From an uncultured Acetatifactor sp. (GTDB lineage: Bacteria; Bacillota; Clostridia; Lachnospirales; Lachnospiraceae), in NCBI GenBank assembly GCA_910578815.1, contig CAJTSE010000022.1:1-51964 (forward strand): a stretch of DNA of 51,964 bases. The letters run 5' to 3'. The notes under the pieces were generated by a model, which did no database searches, was not told where the DNA came from, and saw nothing but the letters and a program-made list of their open reading frames with translations. Shown here one piece after another: positions 1-8,756 of the stretch. Position numbers and translations under genes: made by a program. Numbering within the stretch: position 1 is the first letter of the stretch; each line of letters begins with the position of its first letter.

Positions 1-206
1 AGCAGCATAATCTTTCGACTTTTTTTGTCCAAAGTATTGACATAGGTCCAAGGTGACCCGTCCCCGCCAGCATAGACACCTTAAACGAAAGGATTCTATC
101 CGGTTCTTAGTTTTGCTCGTTTTTTCTGGTTTTTTCATATTCACAGGATAGCGGAACGATTTTTCTCTTGCCCGCTGTGCCTGTGTGACGACTTGTTCAA
201 AAGCTG

Positions 207-1088
207 CTATACCGCTTTCAAATCTGTCTGGTGTCTACGGTAGTAGTCCTCCGGCGTCAGATAGCCGTTTGCCTCGTGGATACGCTTACGGTTATAAAAT
301 ATCCATATATATTCAAATACTGCTGATCTGGCTTCTTCTCTAGTTCGGAAATGCTGTTCATTTAGCCCTTCCTGTTTCAGCTTCCCCCAGAAACTTTCCA
401 TCGGGGCGTTATCCCAGCAGTTCCCTTTTCTGCTCATACTGCTGATGAAACCGTGTTCTTTTGCAAGTGCCTGATAATCCAGGGAACAATACTGGCTTCC
501 CCTGTCGGAGTGCAGGATACAGCCCTCAGTTGACCGCGTATGCCGCACAGCATCTTTCAGGGCAGCTATCACAAGTTCTTTTGTCATACGCCCGTCCATG
601 GATATACCGACGATCTTATTCCCGCACAGATCCATGACGCCCGCAAGGTAGAGCCAGCCTTCATCCGTCGAGATATAAGTGATGTCACTTACCATCTTCT
701 GTCCGGGCCTGTCAGCTTTGAAATCCCTGTTCAGGATATTTTCTGCTGCCGGAAGGCTGTGCTTAGAATTTGTTGTTGCTTTATATTTTTTACGGACTTT
801 TGACCGGATGCCGTTTTCACGCATGATGCGCTCTATCCGTTTGTGGTTGAACTGCTTATCTGACTTCCGGTTTACCTCATGGGTGATCTTTTTGCTGCCG
901 TAAGTCCCGCGGGACGCTTCATGGATCCGGCGTATCTGTTCTAGAAGGGAGCGATTCTCCAATTGGCGGGCGCCTGGTGTTCGTCTGCGCCATGCATAAT
1001 AGCCGCTTTTGGAGACCTGAAGCCATTGCGCCATCTTTGCGATCCGGTATTTGGAACGGTTGTGTTCCATGTAAAGATAACGGATCAC
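207..1088 (-). CDS. IS3-family transposase OrfB, DDE integrase
   Basis: This 293-residue protein is the catalytic half of an IS3-family transposase. An N-terminal HTH_21-like region (about residues 45-105) precedes an rve/RNase H-fold integrase core with a visible DDE triad: D135 in VSDITY, D195 in HSDRGSQY and E231 in NAPMESFWG. The listed start is a GTG that overlaps the orfA stop by four bases (GTGA). The orfB frame is open further upstream, back to a run of seven A on the coding strand (1118-1124). It is therefore probably made mainly as an OrfAB fusion by -1 frameshifting, as in other IS3 elements. It looks intact. Confidence 0.93.
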   Translation of the reverse strand: MIRYLYMEHNRSKYRIAKMAQWLQVSKSGYYAWRRRTPGARQLENRSLLEQIRRIHEASRGTYGSKKITHEVNRKSDKQFNHKRIERIMRENGIRSKVRKKYKATTNSKHSLPAAENILNRDFKADRPGQKMVSDITYISTDEGWLYLAGVMDLCGNKIVGISMDGRMTKELVIAALKDAVRHTRSTEGCILHSDRGSQYCSLDYQALAKEHGFISSMSRKGNCWDNAPMESFWGKLKQEGLNEQHFRTREEARSAVFEYIWIFYNRKRIHEANGYLTPEDYYRRHQTDLKAV

Positions 1089-1369
1089 TTCAGGTTCTTG
1101 GCAAAGAAGGCGCTTGCTTTTTTTAGGAATTCATTTTCTTCTTCCAGATCTTTAATGCGTTTTTTGAGGGCGCGCAGTTCGGCATCTTCCTGATGGGGGT
1201 TACCACTGCCGACAAAGGGTTCTGTGGGATGTTCCTTAAAGCGGGACATCCATGTGTAGAGGGTGTTTACATTAATGCCCAGTTCCCTTGCGACCTGTGC
1301 TGCAGGTATTCCCGACAGAACACGTTTACATGCTTCTTCCTTGAATTCGATACTATACGTCTGTGCCAT
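1085..1369 (-). CDS. IS3-family transposase OrfA, helix-turn-helix protein
   Basis: This is a 94-residue HTH_Tnp_1 protein that binds the element ends. The N-terminal segment YSIEFKEEACKRVL and VARELGINVNTLYTWMSRFK forms the helix-turn-helix, followed by a leucine-zipper-like helix (residues about 62-85, ELRALKKRIKDLEEEN) used for multimerisation with OrfAB. An AGGAGG ribosome site lies 6-9 bases before the ATG. Near the C-terminus the codons for leucine-lysine-lysine form the slippery run CTA AAA AAA G. That allows a switch into the orfB frame before the OrfA stop. Confidence 0.93.
   Translation of the reverse strand: MAQTYSIEFKEEACKRVLSGIPAAQVARELGINVNTLYTWMSRFKEHPTEPFVGSGNPHQEDAELRALKKRIKDLEEENEFLKKASAFFAKNLK
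1118..1124 (-). promoter_or_regulatory. Probable -1 frameshift site of the IS3 element
   Basis: On the coding strand this is a run of seven A in the orfA phase A-AAA-AAA followed by G. After a -1 slip the frame reads SKRLLCQEPEV and continues without a stop into OrfB. IS3 elements commonly use an A6G-type heptamer here. I did not establish a downstream stimulatory structure. Confidence 0.7.
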
Positions 1370-1397
1370 AACCTTTCCTCCTGACTCTGTTGGATAG

Positions 1398-1427
1398 ATT
1401 ATACCATTCGTTCTACATGTCTATCAA
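1398..1427 (-). promoter_or_regulatory. Promoter of the IS3 orfA
   Basis: On the minus strand TTGATA (1427-1422) is followed after 18 bases by a perfect TATAAT (1403-1398), about 30 bases before the orfA ATG. It reads away from the CRISPR array and so drives the transposase only. Confidence 0.7.
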
Positions 1428-1466
1428 ATGGGGTATGAGGCATAGGCATTAAAACACATAAAATAC

Positions 1467-3961
1467 ATTTCAACCCACGCTCCCGCAAGGGGAGCGACGT
1501 ATGCACACATTCCAACCGAACATCCCAGAATATTTCAACCCACGCTCCCGCAAGGGGAGCGACAAACAGCGCAGACCAATATAAAAAATACCTATGGAAT
1601 TTCAACCCACGCTCCCGCAAGGGGAGCGACGGCAAACAAACCACAGGAGGGAAAAGATATGACATTTCAACCCACGCTCCCGCAAGGGGAGCGACGATTT
1701 ATGCAAATTATGGAGTTCTCTCCAGCGAATTTCAACCCACGCTTCCGCAAGGGGAGCGACATTCTTCCACCTGATTTTCACAAAAATATACCAGGATTTC
1801 AACCCACGCTCCCGCAAGGGGAGCGACCATGGCCTGTGATAAAACGCGGGAAGTCCTGTGGATATTTCAACCCACGCTCCCGCAAGGGGAGCGACAGTTT
1901 TGATCTCGGCGGGGATTTTGAATATCCCAGTTTCAACCCACGCTCCCGCAAGGGGAGCGACTATTGACATGGTGTTTGATTCTGCGTTTGCAAGAAATTT
2001 CAACCCACGCTCCCGCAAGGGGAGCGACTCACGACAAATGTCTGTCACTGTTCTATCAGATGATTTCAACCCACGCTCCCGCAAGGGGAGCGACGGGAGC
2101 CGGTGCAGTACATAAGCCGTCGCGATGATATTTCAACCCACGCTCCCGCAAGGGGAGCGACCAAGGAAGTTGAGAGGTACTAAATGCGCAAAAAATTTCA
2201 ACCCACGCTCCCGCAAGGGGAGCGACCTGTAAAGTTGGCGGATGATTTGCGGAAAGCAGATATTTCAACCCACGCTCCCGCAAGGGGAGCGACGACAATT
2301 CCGGCGGCAGATGGCTTTCCGTGGAGGATTTCAACCCACGCTCCCGCAAGGGGAGCGACTAAGCGTGCTATCGAAATAAAGAGAAAAAGAGATATTTCAA
2401 CCCACGCTCCCGCAAGGGGAGCGACGACTTACACGGTCATCACGGACTATAAGCCCACCCAATTTCAACCCACGCTCCCGCAAGGGGAGCGACACACAGA
2501 TGTATAATCTGTTGGTGTCGGGATTGCTATTTCAACCCACGCTCCCGCAAGGGGAGCGACGGAACATTTTTCCTGGATTCTTACAGTGCAACAAAATTTC
2601 AACCCACGCTCCCGCAAGGGGAGCGACGGCAGTACACCATGTTTTCCCCGGCACGGGAAGGAATTTCAACCCACGCTCCCGCAAGGGGAGCGACCCAGAC
2701 CAACCAAGGCCTTTTGTGGGTACAAGGCATTTCAACCCACGCTCCCGCAAGGGGAGCGACGTTAAACAAGGCGGCAAATGAGGCGGCCAAAGCAGATTTC
2801 AACCCACGCTCCCGCAAGGGGAGCGACTGGGAAAAAGCATAAAGCCTAGGATTCCAGGACGATTTCAACCCACGCTCCCGCAAGGGGAGCGACAATGCGG
2901 AAACAAAAGAGTATATCGGGAGGTAAAATTTCAACCCACGCTCCCGCAAGGGGAGCGACCGGAAAACCAACGGTAATCCGTAAAATCACAAAGCAATTTC
3001 AACCCACGCTCCCGCAAGGGGAGCGACGATTCGGAGAATTTGATTCGGCAGCGGAAATCAATATTTCAACCCACGCTCCCGCAAGGGGAGCGACTCAGCA
3101 CCACATATCCAACTGATGTATATCTGGACATTTCAACCCACGCTCCCGCAAGGGGAGCGACCGGATGGAAAAGGAAATTGCTGATTGAGGTGGTAATTTC
3201 AACCCACGCTCCCGCAAGGGGAGCGACCATCTCTGCTGTGGCATATGTTTTAGCATCATAATATTTCAACCCACGCTCCCGCAAGGGGAGCGACGGTACA
3301 GGCCCCCGCCAGGGCCGAGTACATAAGGAAATTTCAACCCACGCTCCCGCAAGGGGAGCGACGATTGCAGGAGCAAAGAAGCAGACAGGCAGGAGCGATT
3401 TCAACCCACGCTCCCGCAAGGGGAGCGACCCCATTCTATTCCCATTCTGTTCCCAACAATAGAAATTTCAACCCACGCTCCCGCAAGGGGAGCGACCAGA
3501 TAGGGGCTGTCTATCTTATGCACCTGATGATTTCAACCCACGCTCCCGCAAGGGGAGCGACTGATTCCAATGGAGATTAAATCCCCTATCTTACTATTTC
3601 AACCCACGCTCCCGCAAGGGGAGCGACTCTTTTCCCTGGACGAATTCCACGAGGCGAAGAATCGATTTCAACCCACGCTCCCGCAAGGGGAGCGACATCC
3701 CGCCCCCTGCCGGGTAAAGCAGGGGAGAAGGAATTTCAACCCACGCTCCCGCAAGGGGAGCGACCGTGATCGTGCGCCCGGAGGCTTTTAACGATCCGAT
3801 TTCAACCCACGCTCCCGCAAGGGGAGCGACATCGGAGCTGAGGTCAGCGTCTCACTATACAACATTTCAACCCACGCTCCCGCAAGGGGAGCGACGGAGA
3901 AAGGATGTTTATGCCAAAGGCATTAAAAGATTTCAACCCACGCTCCCGCAAGGGGAGCGAC
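1467..3961 (-). CRISPR. Type I-C CRISPR array, 38 repeats and 37 spacers
   Basis: I counted 38 repeats of 32 bases separated by 37 unique spacers of 33-37 bases (mean repeat period 66.6). On the minus strand each repeat begins GTCGCTCCCC and ends GTGGGTTGAAAT, with a 7-bp stem (CGCTCCC/GGGAGCG) and the 3-prime ending typical of type I-C. The array is therefore transcribed on the minus strand, the same direction as the cas genes, from a leader at 3962-4132. Thirty-six repeats are identical. The repeat at 1729-1760 has one change at 1744 (G17 to A in the stem), and the repeat at 1930-1961 has its last base changed (ending GAAAC). The most leader-distal repeat (1467-1498) is perfect, which is unusual. 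Open frames across the array, rich in SLPLRERGLK-like peptides, are artefacts of the repeats. Confidence 0.99.
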
Positions 3962-4132
3962 CGCAAAAACATATAATGCAAAATCTTTTTTAACAATAAC
4001 ACAAGGCACATTGCACAAAACAGAACAACAAATGTACCGATATAAAATACTTTCTCTAAAATCTGCTCTGGTTTTTAATAAAAATGCTGCGCGAATACCC
4101 GCACCATTCAATGGGCACTTATCTTTCGCACA
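3962..4132 (-). promoter_or_regulatory. CRISPR leader
   Basis: This 171-base AT-rich stretch between the cas2 stop and the first (newest) repeat holds no convincing gene. On the minus strand it is rich in T runs and ends directly at the repeat at 3961. A weak promoter-like pair TTGTTA and TATATG with a 16-base spacer lies just before the first repeat. I give this pair low weight. Position and orientation identify the leader. Confidence 0.8.
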
Positions 4133-4423
4133 TCAACAAATCAGCGGTCCGGCCAAATCTACCCCCTGTTTCTTTCCTATATGCTCTATTCGATTCTTAT
4201 ATTGTTCTCCCAGAACATAATATCTGACACTGTCCTTTTCTACATCAATAATATCCTGTATCTGCTTTTTGATCATGGCAAGCTGTGTATTATCAACCAG
4301 GCATTCAAATACCGAGTTTTGTACCCGCTGTCCATAATTTGTGCATACTTTAGCAACCTTTGCCAAGCGTCTTACTCCTTGCCCTGTTGTCGTATTCACG
4401 TCATATGTAATCAATACCATCAT
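4133..4423 (-). CDS. cas2: CRISPR-associated endonuclease Cas2
   Basis: Cas2 is the dimeric scaffold of the Cas1-Cas2 spacer integrase. The 96-residue product begins MMVLITYDVNT, the usual beta1 strand with the conserved aspartate (YD), followed by the ferredoxin-like fold (RLAKVAKVCTNYGQRVQNSVFEC). I placed the start at the first of two ATGs (4423 or 4420). An AAGAGG ribosome site inside the end of cas1 lies 7 bases upstream, and the cas1 stop is only 4 bases away. The frame stays open 26 codons upstream, but that part lies inside cas1 and lacks Cas2 features. Confidence 0.95.
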   Translation of the reverse strand: MMVLITYDVNTTTGQGVRRLAKVAKVCTNYGQRVQNSVFECLVDNTQLAMIKKQIQDIIDVEKDSVRYYVLGEQYKNRIEHIGKKQGVDLAGPLIC

Positions 4424-4427
4424 ACCC

Positions 4428-5456
4428 TTACCTCTTGAGAAACGGTGGATAAGCATCCAGATCTCCCCGCAGGTATCTTGCAAGCAGCAATGCCTGTGCA
4501 TAAGGCAGCAATCCTATTTGTATTTTCTCCTTCAAAAAGGGATGCTGTATTACTTCCTGCTTCGTTTCCTGCCATCTCTGGATAACCATCTTTCTTCCTT
4601 CCTCCTTCATTATGACCGCATGATCTTCCATTTCCAGAAAATCGTCTGCCGTAATCTGACGTTTATTTATAAGTGTCAACACAAATCTGTCAGCCACCGG
4701 ACTTCTCAATTCTTCCATTAAATCCAGCGCCAAAGATCTTCGCCCTGGTCTGTCACGGTGCATGAAGCCTACATAGGGATCCAATCCGACAGAATACGCC
4801 GCCCCGGCACATTCATTTGCCAGAAGAGAATAAGCAAACGAAAGAAGCGCATTTACATTATCAAGCGGAGGCCGCTTATTTCTTCCTCTGAACCGGAACT
4901 GCTCTTTATTTTGCAGAATCAGCTCGTCAAATACACGAAAGTATACCGTTGCCGCTTCTCCTTCATGTCCTCGCAACTCATTTAAATCCTGACATTTTCT
5001 GATATTTTCAATAGCTTTTTGTAATAGTCCCGACGCATTACGAAGTTTATCGGTATCGACTCTCATTTCATGATCCCGTAAAGCACGATTAATCACATAC
5101 CGCTCGTTAAAAACCTTTCCCAGAATCATATTTCCTGCAATATCCACGCATTTCTGCTGATCATCCGAAAACCGATATTGTGTCTTACGCAGAATAACAT
5201 TTCCGTTTTCTTTTCCCACAAATCTTCCGCAATACTGATTTCCTGAGAAAAAACTTATGGAGATATTATTTTCAGTACACTTTCTAATCAATGCCGGGCT
5301 TGCACCAACATAATTAAACGCTACGACTGCATCCTGGTTATGAACAGGAAGACGCATTGTAACCTCATCATCCTTCCTGACCACAATATTTTCCCCGTCA
5401 AGACTTAAATAAGCATCAGGCGAAGTCACATAAAGGGTATTCAGTAACTTCTTCAT
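4428..5456 (-). CDS. cas1: CRISPR-associated endonuclease Cas1, type I-C
   Basis: Cas1 is the integrase that inserts new spacers at the leader end of the array. The length of 342 residues matches Cas1 of type I-C. The N-terminal beta domain (about 1-85) is followed by the helical catalytic domain with the metal ligands E165 (GHEGEAA), H233 (GFMHRDRPGRR) and D245/E248 (SLALDLMEE). The gene overlaps cas4 by four bases (ATGA) and is followed by cas2, so the three adaptation genes are translationally coupled. Nothing looks broken. New spacer uptake should be possible. Confidence 0.97.
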   Translation of the reverse strand: MKKLLNTLYVTSPDAYLSLDGENIVVRKDDEVTMRLPVHNQDAVVAFNYVGASPALIRKCTENNISISFFSGNQYCGRFVGKENGNVILRKTQYRFSDDQQKCVDIAGNMILGKVFNERYVINRALRDHEMRVDTDKLRNASGLLQKAIENIRKCQDLNELRGHEGEAATVYFRVFDELILQNKEQFRFRGRNKRPPLDNVNALLSFAYSLLANECAGAAYSVGLDPYVGFMHRDRPGRRSLALDLMEELRSPVADRFVLTLINKRQITADDFLEMEDHAVIMKEEGRKMVIQRWQETKQEVIQHPFLKEKIQIGLLPYAQALLLARYLRGDLDAYPPFLKR

Positions 5457-6118
5457 CTCACTCTCCCCCCCAGCATTGCCTCAATATAATCATTCACTGT
5501 ATCATTACTGCTCATGCCTGGCACACATACATTTTGCAGCGAACATTGCTTACACTTTGTCCCGGTTTTTACCCTGGGAGTGTAACCTCTGTGATAATAT
5601 TGGTGCATCTCTTCCAGAAGCTTCCGGACCTTATCGCGAAGTACTTCGGAAAACGCAACCTCTTTTCTATGCTTCGTTTCTCCATAATAAAGAAATCCCC
5701 GCTCGATGTCAGTTTGCAGCATTTCCTCAAGACACATCACCTGCGCTGTCAGCTGCAGCTCATCTGCATCATGGCTTTTTGGTGCTCCGCGTTTGTATTC
5801 CACGGGCACAACCCTGTACAGCCCACTCCGGCCGTTCAGCGGAATTCCCTGAGAGTCAGCATGAAATTCCACAAGATCACATTCTCCGCTGACTCCCAGA
5901 CTTTTGGAAAAAACTTTCATGGCCCGAACCGATATTATCCCGCCCCGCTTCTCTTTGTAAAACGGATTATGCGCATTTTCGTGCATACTTCTGCCTTCAA
6001 AGGTTCTGACATTCTCTTCCCATTGCTGCTCAATATGGATCAACGCCCATTGCCTTCTGCAGAATGCAAAATGCTGGATACCGGACAGCAGCAAATAATC
6101 CTCTTCTTCATACTCCAT
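5453..6118 (-). CDS. cas4: CRISPR-associated exonuclease Cas4
   Basis: Cas4 trims prespacers and helps choose those next to a PAM. In this 221-residue protein the RecB-type nuclease residues are H46, D81 (GECDLVEF), E107 and K109 (VPVEYKRG), with glutamines following in ELQLTAQ. An iron-sulfur cluster is expected on C20 (FAFCRRQW) and C189, C192 and C198 near the C-terminus. The gene lies 5 bases after cas7c and overlaps cas1 by four bases. All expected residues are present. Confidence 0.96.
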   Translation of the reverse strand: MEYEEEDYLLLSGIQHFAFCRRQWALIHIEQQWEENVRTFEGRSMHENAHNPFYKEKRGGIISVRAMKVFSKSLGVSGECDLVEFHADSQGIPLNGRSGLYRVVPVEYKRGAPKSHDADELQLTAQVMCLEEMLQTDIERGFLYYGETKHRKEVAFSEVLRDKVRKLLEEMHQYYHRGYTPRVKTGTKCKQCSLQNVCVPGMSSNDTVNDYIEAMLGGRVR

Positions 6119-6123
6119 GTCAC

Positions 6124-7011
6124 TTATTCCTTACAAATGCAGGTTACGCCGTCCGGCAGCTCCGACGCCAGTTCCACCACATAATCGTTAAATCCTCTGG
6201 CAATCTCCACATCCTTCTTTCGCTGAACCTTTATGCCATCAAAGAGCTTATGTGCTGGCGCACATCCCAATTCACTGTCATGCTTGAAAATAATCAGCTT
6301 GCGAACTGCCATCTTGCCCCTCGCAGCAGAATGGTCATTCTCAAACATATTTAGAATTGCCTGCCATAAAAGCTCCAGATCCTCTTCCGAAAATCCCGTA
6401 ACCTTTCTTGCCAGATTTGCCGAGATGTAGCCCTCCGCACGGTACAGAGCATAGGGTACAATATATTTCCTGCCCATTTCCGTGCCTTTATTTTCTGCAT
6501 CGTTTTCTGTAGTGATTGCCACTCTGGTAATTGTAACTTCCTGGGGCAGGATCGGCTCCACCGATCTGGCAAACCCCAACTGAACCGGCCCTCGCACCTG
6601 CCCACAGTTCAGCTTGTCCTTTACAAAAGTTGTCATCACTGCACCAAAGGTCCGAATATCGAAAAAATTATCACACATAAAATCACGTACTTTTCGATCC
6701 AGGTCAGGATCATCCTTCTTCTTTTGTTTCACGCTGCTGCTATCCACTCCAACATAGTCATATGCTTCCTTATCACTGCGATTTAAGGGAACATTTTCTT
6801 TAATATAAATCCGATACCCCTTCTCGTCTTCCTTGATCGTTTCCACATAATTTCGAATTTTGCGCTTTAAGCAAACATCCGTCACAAGGCCGTATCCGCT
6901 TTCCGGGTCAACTCTGGGCATATTGCCCGCATCGGGATCCCCATTGGGATTTCCGTTCTCCACGTCAAATAAAATCACAAAATCGTACCTGTTTTTAATT
7001 GCCTCGCTCAT
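6124..7011 (-). CDS. cas7: Cascade backbone protein Cas7c (Csd2)
   Basis: Cas7c forms the repeated backbone of the type I-C Cascade along the crRNA. The 295-residue sequence opens with the Csd2 signature YDFVILFDVENGNPNGDPDAGN and later has TFGAVMT and GPVQLGFARSVEPI, the RNA-binding RRM core. The start overlaps the cas8c stop by four bases (ATGA). In family members this backbone binds the guide in six-base segments and flips out every sixth base, which matters for reading the crRNA mimic at 9584-9670. Confidence 0.96.
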   Translation of the reverse strand: MSEAIKNRYDFVILFDVENGNPNGDPDAGNMPRVDPESGYGLVTDVCLKRKIRNYVETIKEDEKGYRIYIKENVPLNRSDKEAYDYVGVDSSSVKQKKKDDPDLDRKVRDFMCDNFFDIRTFGAVMTTFVKDKLNCGQVRGPVQLGFARSVEPILPQEVTITRVAITTENDAENKGTEMGRKYIVPYALYRAEGYISANLARKVTGFSEEDLELLWQAILNMFENDHSAARGKMAVRKLIIFKHDSELGCAPAHKLFDGIKVQRKKDVEIARGFNDYVVELASELPDGVTCICKE

Positions 7012-7376
7012 ATTGCTTTATCCTCCTTTTTCTCATATCTTTTCTGTGTCTGATGATAATAACCCAAATGAAAAGACCCCTGCTGTGGCAATGTCATACG
7101 CGCCGGATACTCTTCCCCAAGCTTTTCCGTGATTCCCTGAATTTGTTTTTGAAAAGAAATCCTGATCCCCTCTTCCGTAAATTTGCGTAAATGTTTTTGT
7201 GCCAGATTGATCAGCAGCGGAAATGTATTTGCCGGTGCAGAAGCAGCAGAATTAAAGTACTTATCCTTTATGGTTGTCTTAATCTCCGGATTAGCCGCCT
7301 GCTGAATATGCTCCAGCACAGCAAACAGTCTTCCTAGATTATAAAATTGATTTTTGCTTTCTTCATTTAATGCCAT
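7008..7376 (-). CDS. cas11: Small Cascade subunit Cas11c from an internal start in cas8c
   Basis: Type I-C systems are known to make the small subunit Cas11c from an internal start within cas8c. Here an in-frame ATG at 7376 begins MALNEESKNQFYNLGRLFAV. A perfect AAAGGAGGT ribosome site is 8 bases upstream, complementary to 7384-7393. That site is stronger than the one for cas8c itself and otherwise unexplained inside a coding region. The product would be 122 residues, the usual Cas11c size, sharing the Cas8c C-terminus and stop. Ribosome profiling would settle it; I regard it as very likely. Confidence 0.85.
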   Translation of the reverse strand: MALNEESKNQFYNLGRLFAVLEHIQQAANPEIKTTIKDKYFNSAASAPANTFPLLINLAQKHLRKFTEEGIRISFQKQIQGITEKLGEEYPARMTLPQQGSFHLGYYHQTQKRYEKKEDKAI

Positions 7377-8756
7377 TTGTAATACCTCCTTTGGACACTG
7401 CGAGTTACTGTTTCTTAAATAATAGGCTTTTATAATGGATGCTCTCCCCCAGCTCACTTTATGTTCTGCCCGAATACGCAGCATTACTCCGTTCAGCAAA
7501 GAAACCGGGTATGTGCCTCCTGTCAAAATTGCCTTCATAACATCTGCCGCCATTTGCGGAGAAGGTGCTTTGTCCCTGGCGTTCTGGTTGACGGTTTCCT
7601 GAAGCAGTCTCCAATAGGACAGACGGTCTCTTTTTTCGTATGCCGGCTTTATTATCTCAAGTCTGTCATAATGTCTGCCAATATTCTTAAGCATATTTCC
7701 AAAGGAATCCTGCCAGAAAAACCTCACAGACAGCCTTGCTGCATTGGGCGCCACCCCCAATATGTAAAAGTGCCTGTCCAAATCCAGCTTCACATGTTCC
7801 AGCTCCACCGGCTTTCCTGCCAGTGCAGCGCTCAATATTGCACTTAGATCTTCATCTGTAATCCTGCCTTCATCCTCGGCCCCAAACATTGCGGCAATCC
7901 CCACATCCTGATAGACCTCTTCCCCGCCTTCCGCCCAGCAGACGATTGTGGTATCTCCGATCCATTTCACATGCTCCCTGTCCATCAACAGGCTGTTTAA
8001 CGCTGCACCGTAGGCCGCCGCCGCATATTCTCCCACCGAAGCATTTTCTCCCTGCTCCTTCCCATAGGAGCAAAAAGCCGGGGCGTTAAAGGACACCAGC
8101 GAGGTTCCCATTGCCTGCGCGCCATATACTCCCTTAATAACCGGATGCAATACTGCAATCTGCGTCCTTTTACCGGTAATCATACAGATACCGTTTTCTT
8201 CTGCACCGGCAGTATCATAATATCGCTGCCAGCATCTTTTGACAGTTTCATCATTCGTTACAGGCTCTCCTTCACACCAAAAAATGATATTGGCGCCTGC
8301 CATGAGATCCTTCCATGCCTCTGCTATACAATCATACTCCAATGCCTTTCCCGGTTCCCAGTTTTGCAGAAAAAGCAATACGGATTTCGCTGATTCAGAA
8401 GATACATTACCCAATAATCTTCTATGTAAATCGCAAAACGCCTCAAAACATCGCTCTGTCCTGTCCGGCTTTCCCTTTTCATCCACCCCCAGAACATAAG
8501 TAGAATTATCACAGAGAAAATTAGGCGCAATATCCACGGAACGCTTTACCGGCTGCGGCACGATGATATTCTGGGCTTCAAAGACAGTTTTTTTCCCTTT
8601 CTCCTTTGGCACCTTCAGCGAAAAGAGATCAATGACATTTCCTTCCCGATCCAGATTCAGCGCATAAGAAACTCGCACCGTTCCCCAGCCGGGTCTGGGA
8701 ATTTCTCCTTTTTCCAGCAGATCCTCATAATGCTTTACCAACGCCTGCAGTATCAC
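7008..8756 (-). CDS. cas8c: Cascade large subunit Cas8c (Csd1)
   Basis: Cas8c recognises the PAM, binds the non-target strand and recruits Cas3. I start the 582-residue product at GTG 8756 (reading MILQALVKHYEDLL). This matches how the family begins, follows a GAGGTGG ribosome site and gives a four-base GTGA overlap with the cas5c stop, as at the cas8c/cas7c and cas4/cas1 junctions. An ATG five codons upstream is possible but lacks a ribosome site. Csd1 features include YALNLDREGNVIDLFSLK near the N-terminus. The last 122 residues are also made separately as Cas11c. Confidence 0.94.
   Translation of the reverse strand: MILQALVKHYEDLLEKGEIPRPGWGTVRVSYALNLDREGNVIDLFSLKVPKEKGKKTVFEAQNIIVPQPVKRSVDIAPNFLCDNSTYVLGVDEKGKPDRTERCFEAFCDLHRRLLGNVSSESAKSVLLFLQNWEPGKALEYDCIAEAWKDLMAGANIIFWCEGEPVTNDETVKRCWQRYYDTAGAEENGICMITGKRTQIAVLHPVIKGVYGAQAMGTSLVSFNAPAFCSYGKEQGENASVGEYAAAAYGAALNSLLMDREHVKWIGDTTIVCWAEGGEEVYQDVGIAAMFGAEDEGRITDEDLSAILSAALAGKPVELEHVKLDLDRHFYILGVAPNAARLSVRFFWQDSFGNMLKNIGRHYDRLEIIKPAYEKRDRLSYWRLLQETVNQNARDKAPSPQMAADVMKAILTGGTYPVSLLNGVMLRIRAEHKVSWGRASIIKAYYLRNSNSQCPKEVLQMALNEESKNQFYNLGRLFAVLEHIQQAANPEIKTTIKDKYFNSAASAPANTFPLLINLAQKHLRKFTEEGIRISFQKQIQGITEKLGEEYPARMTLPQQGSFHLGYYHQTQKRYEKKEDKAI

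Larger units (their letters stand above)
1..1435 (-). mobile_element. IS3-family insertion sequence (ends approximate)
   Basis: The element carries orfA and orfB on the minus strand with the usual IS3 arrangement of a small helix-turn-helix protein followed by a DDE integrase. I could not define the terminal inverted repeats, so both ends are estimates: the left end may lie outside the window or near 25-60, and the right end lies between the orfA promoter (to 1427) and the first CRISPR repeat at 1467. It sits against the leader-distal end of the CRISPR array. Bases 1-206, downstream of orfB, hold no other gene that I can see. Confidence 0.75.

Noticed and set aside
25..1450. Terminal inverted repeats of the IS3 element
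   Set aside because: Only weak similarity (TTGATAGACAT against TTGACATAGG) was found, not enough to fix the ends or a target duplication.
1399..3993. Many open frames across the array giving RSRKGSD-, THAPARGAT- or SLPLRERGLK-type repeat proteins
   Set aside because: They are translations of the CRISPR repeat in different frames and have no ribosome sites or gene structure.
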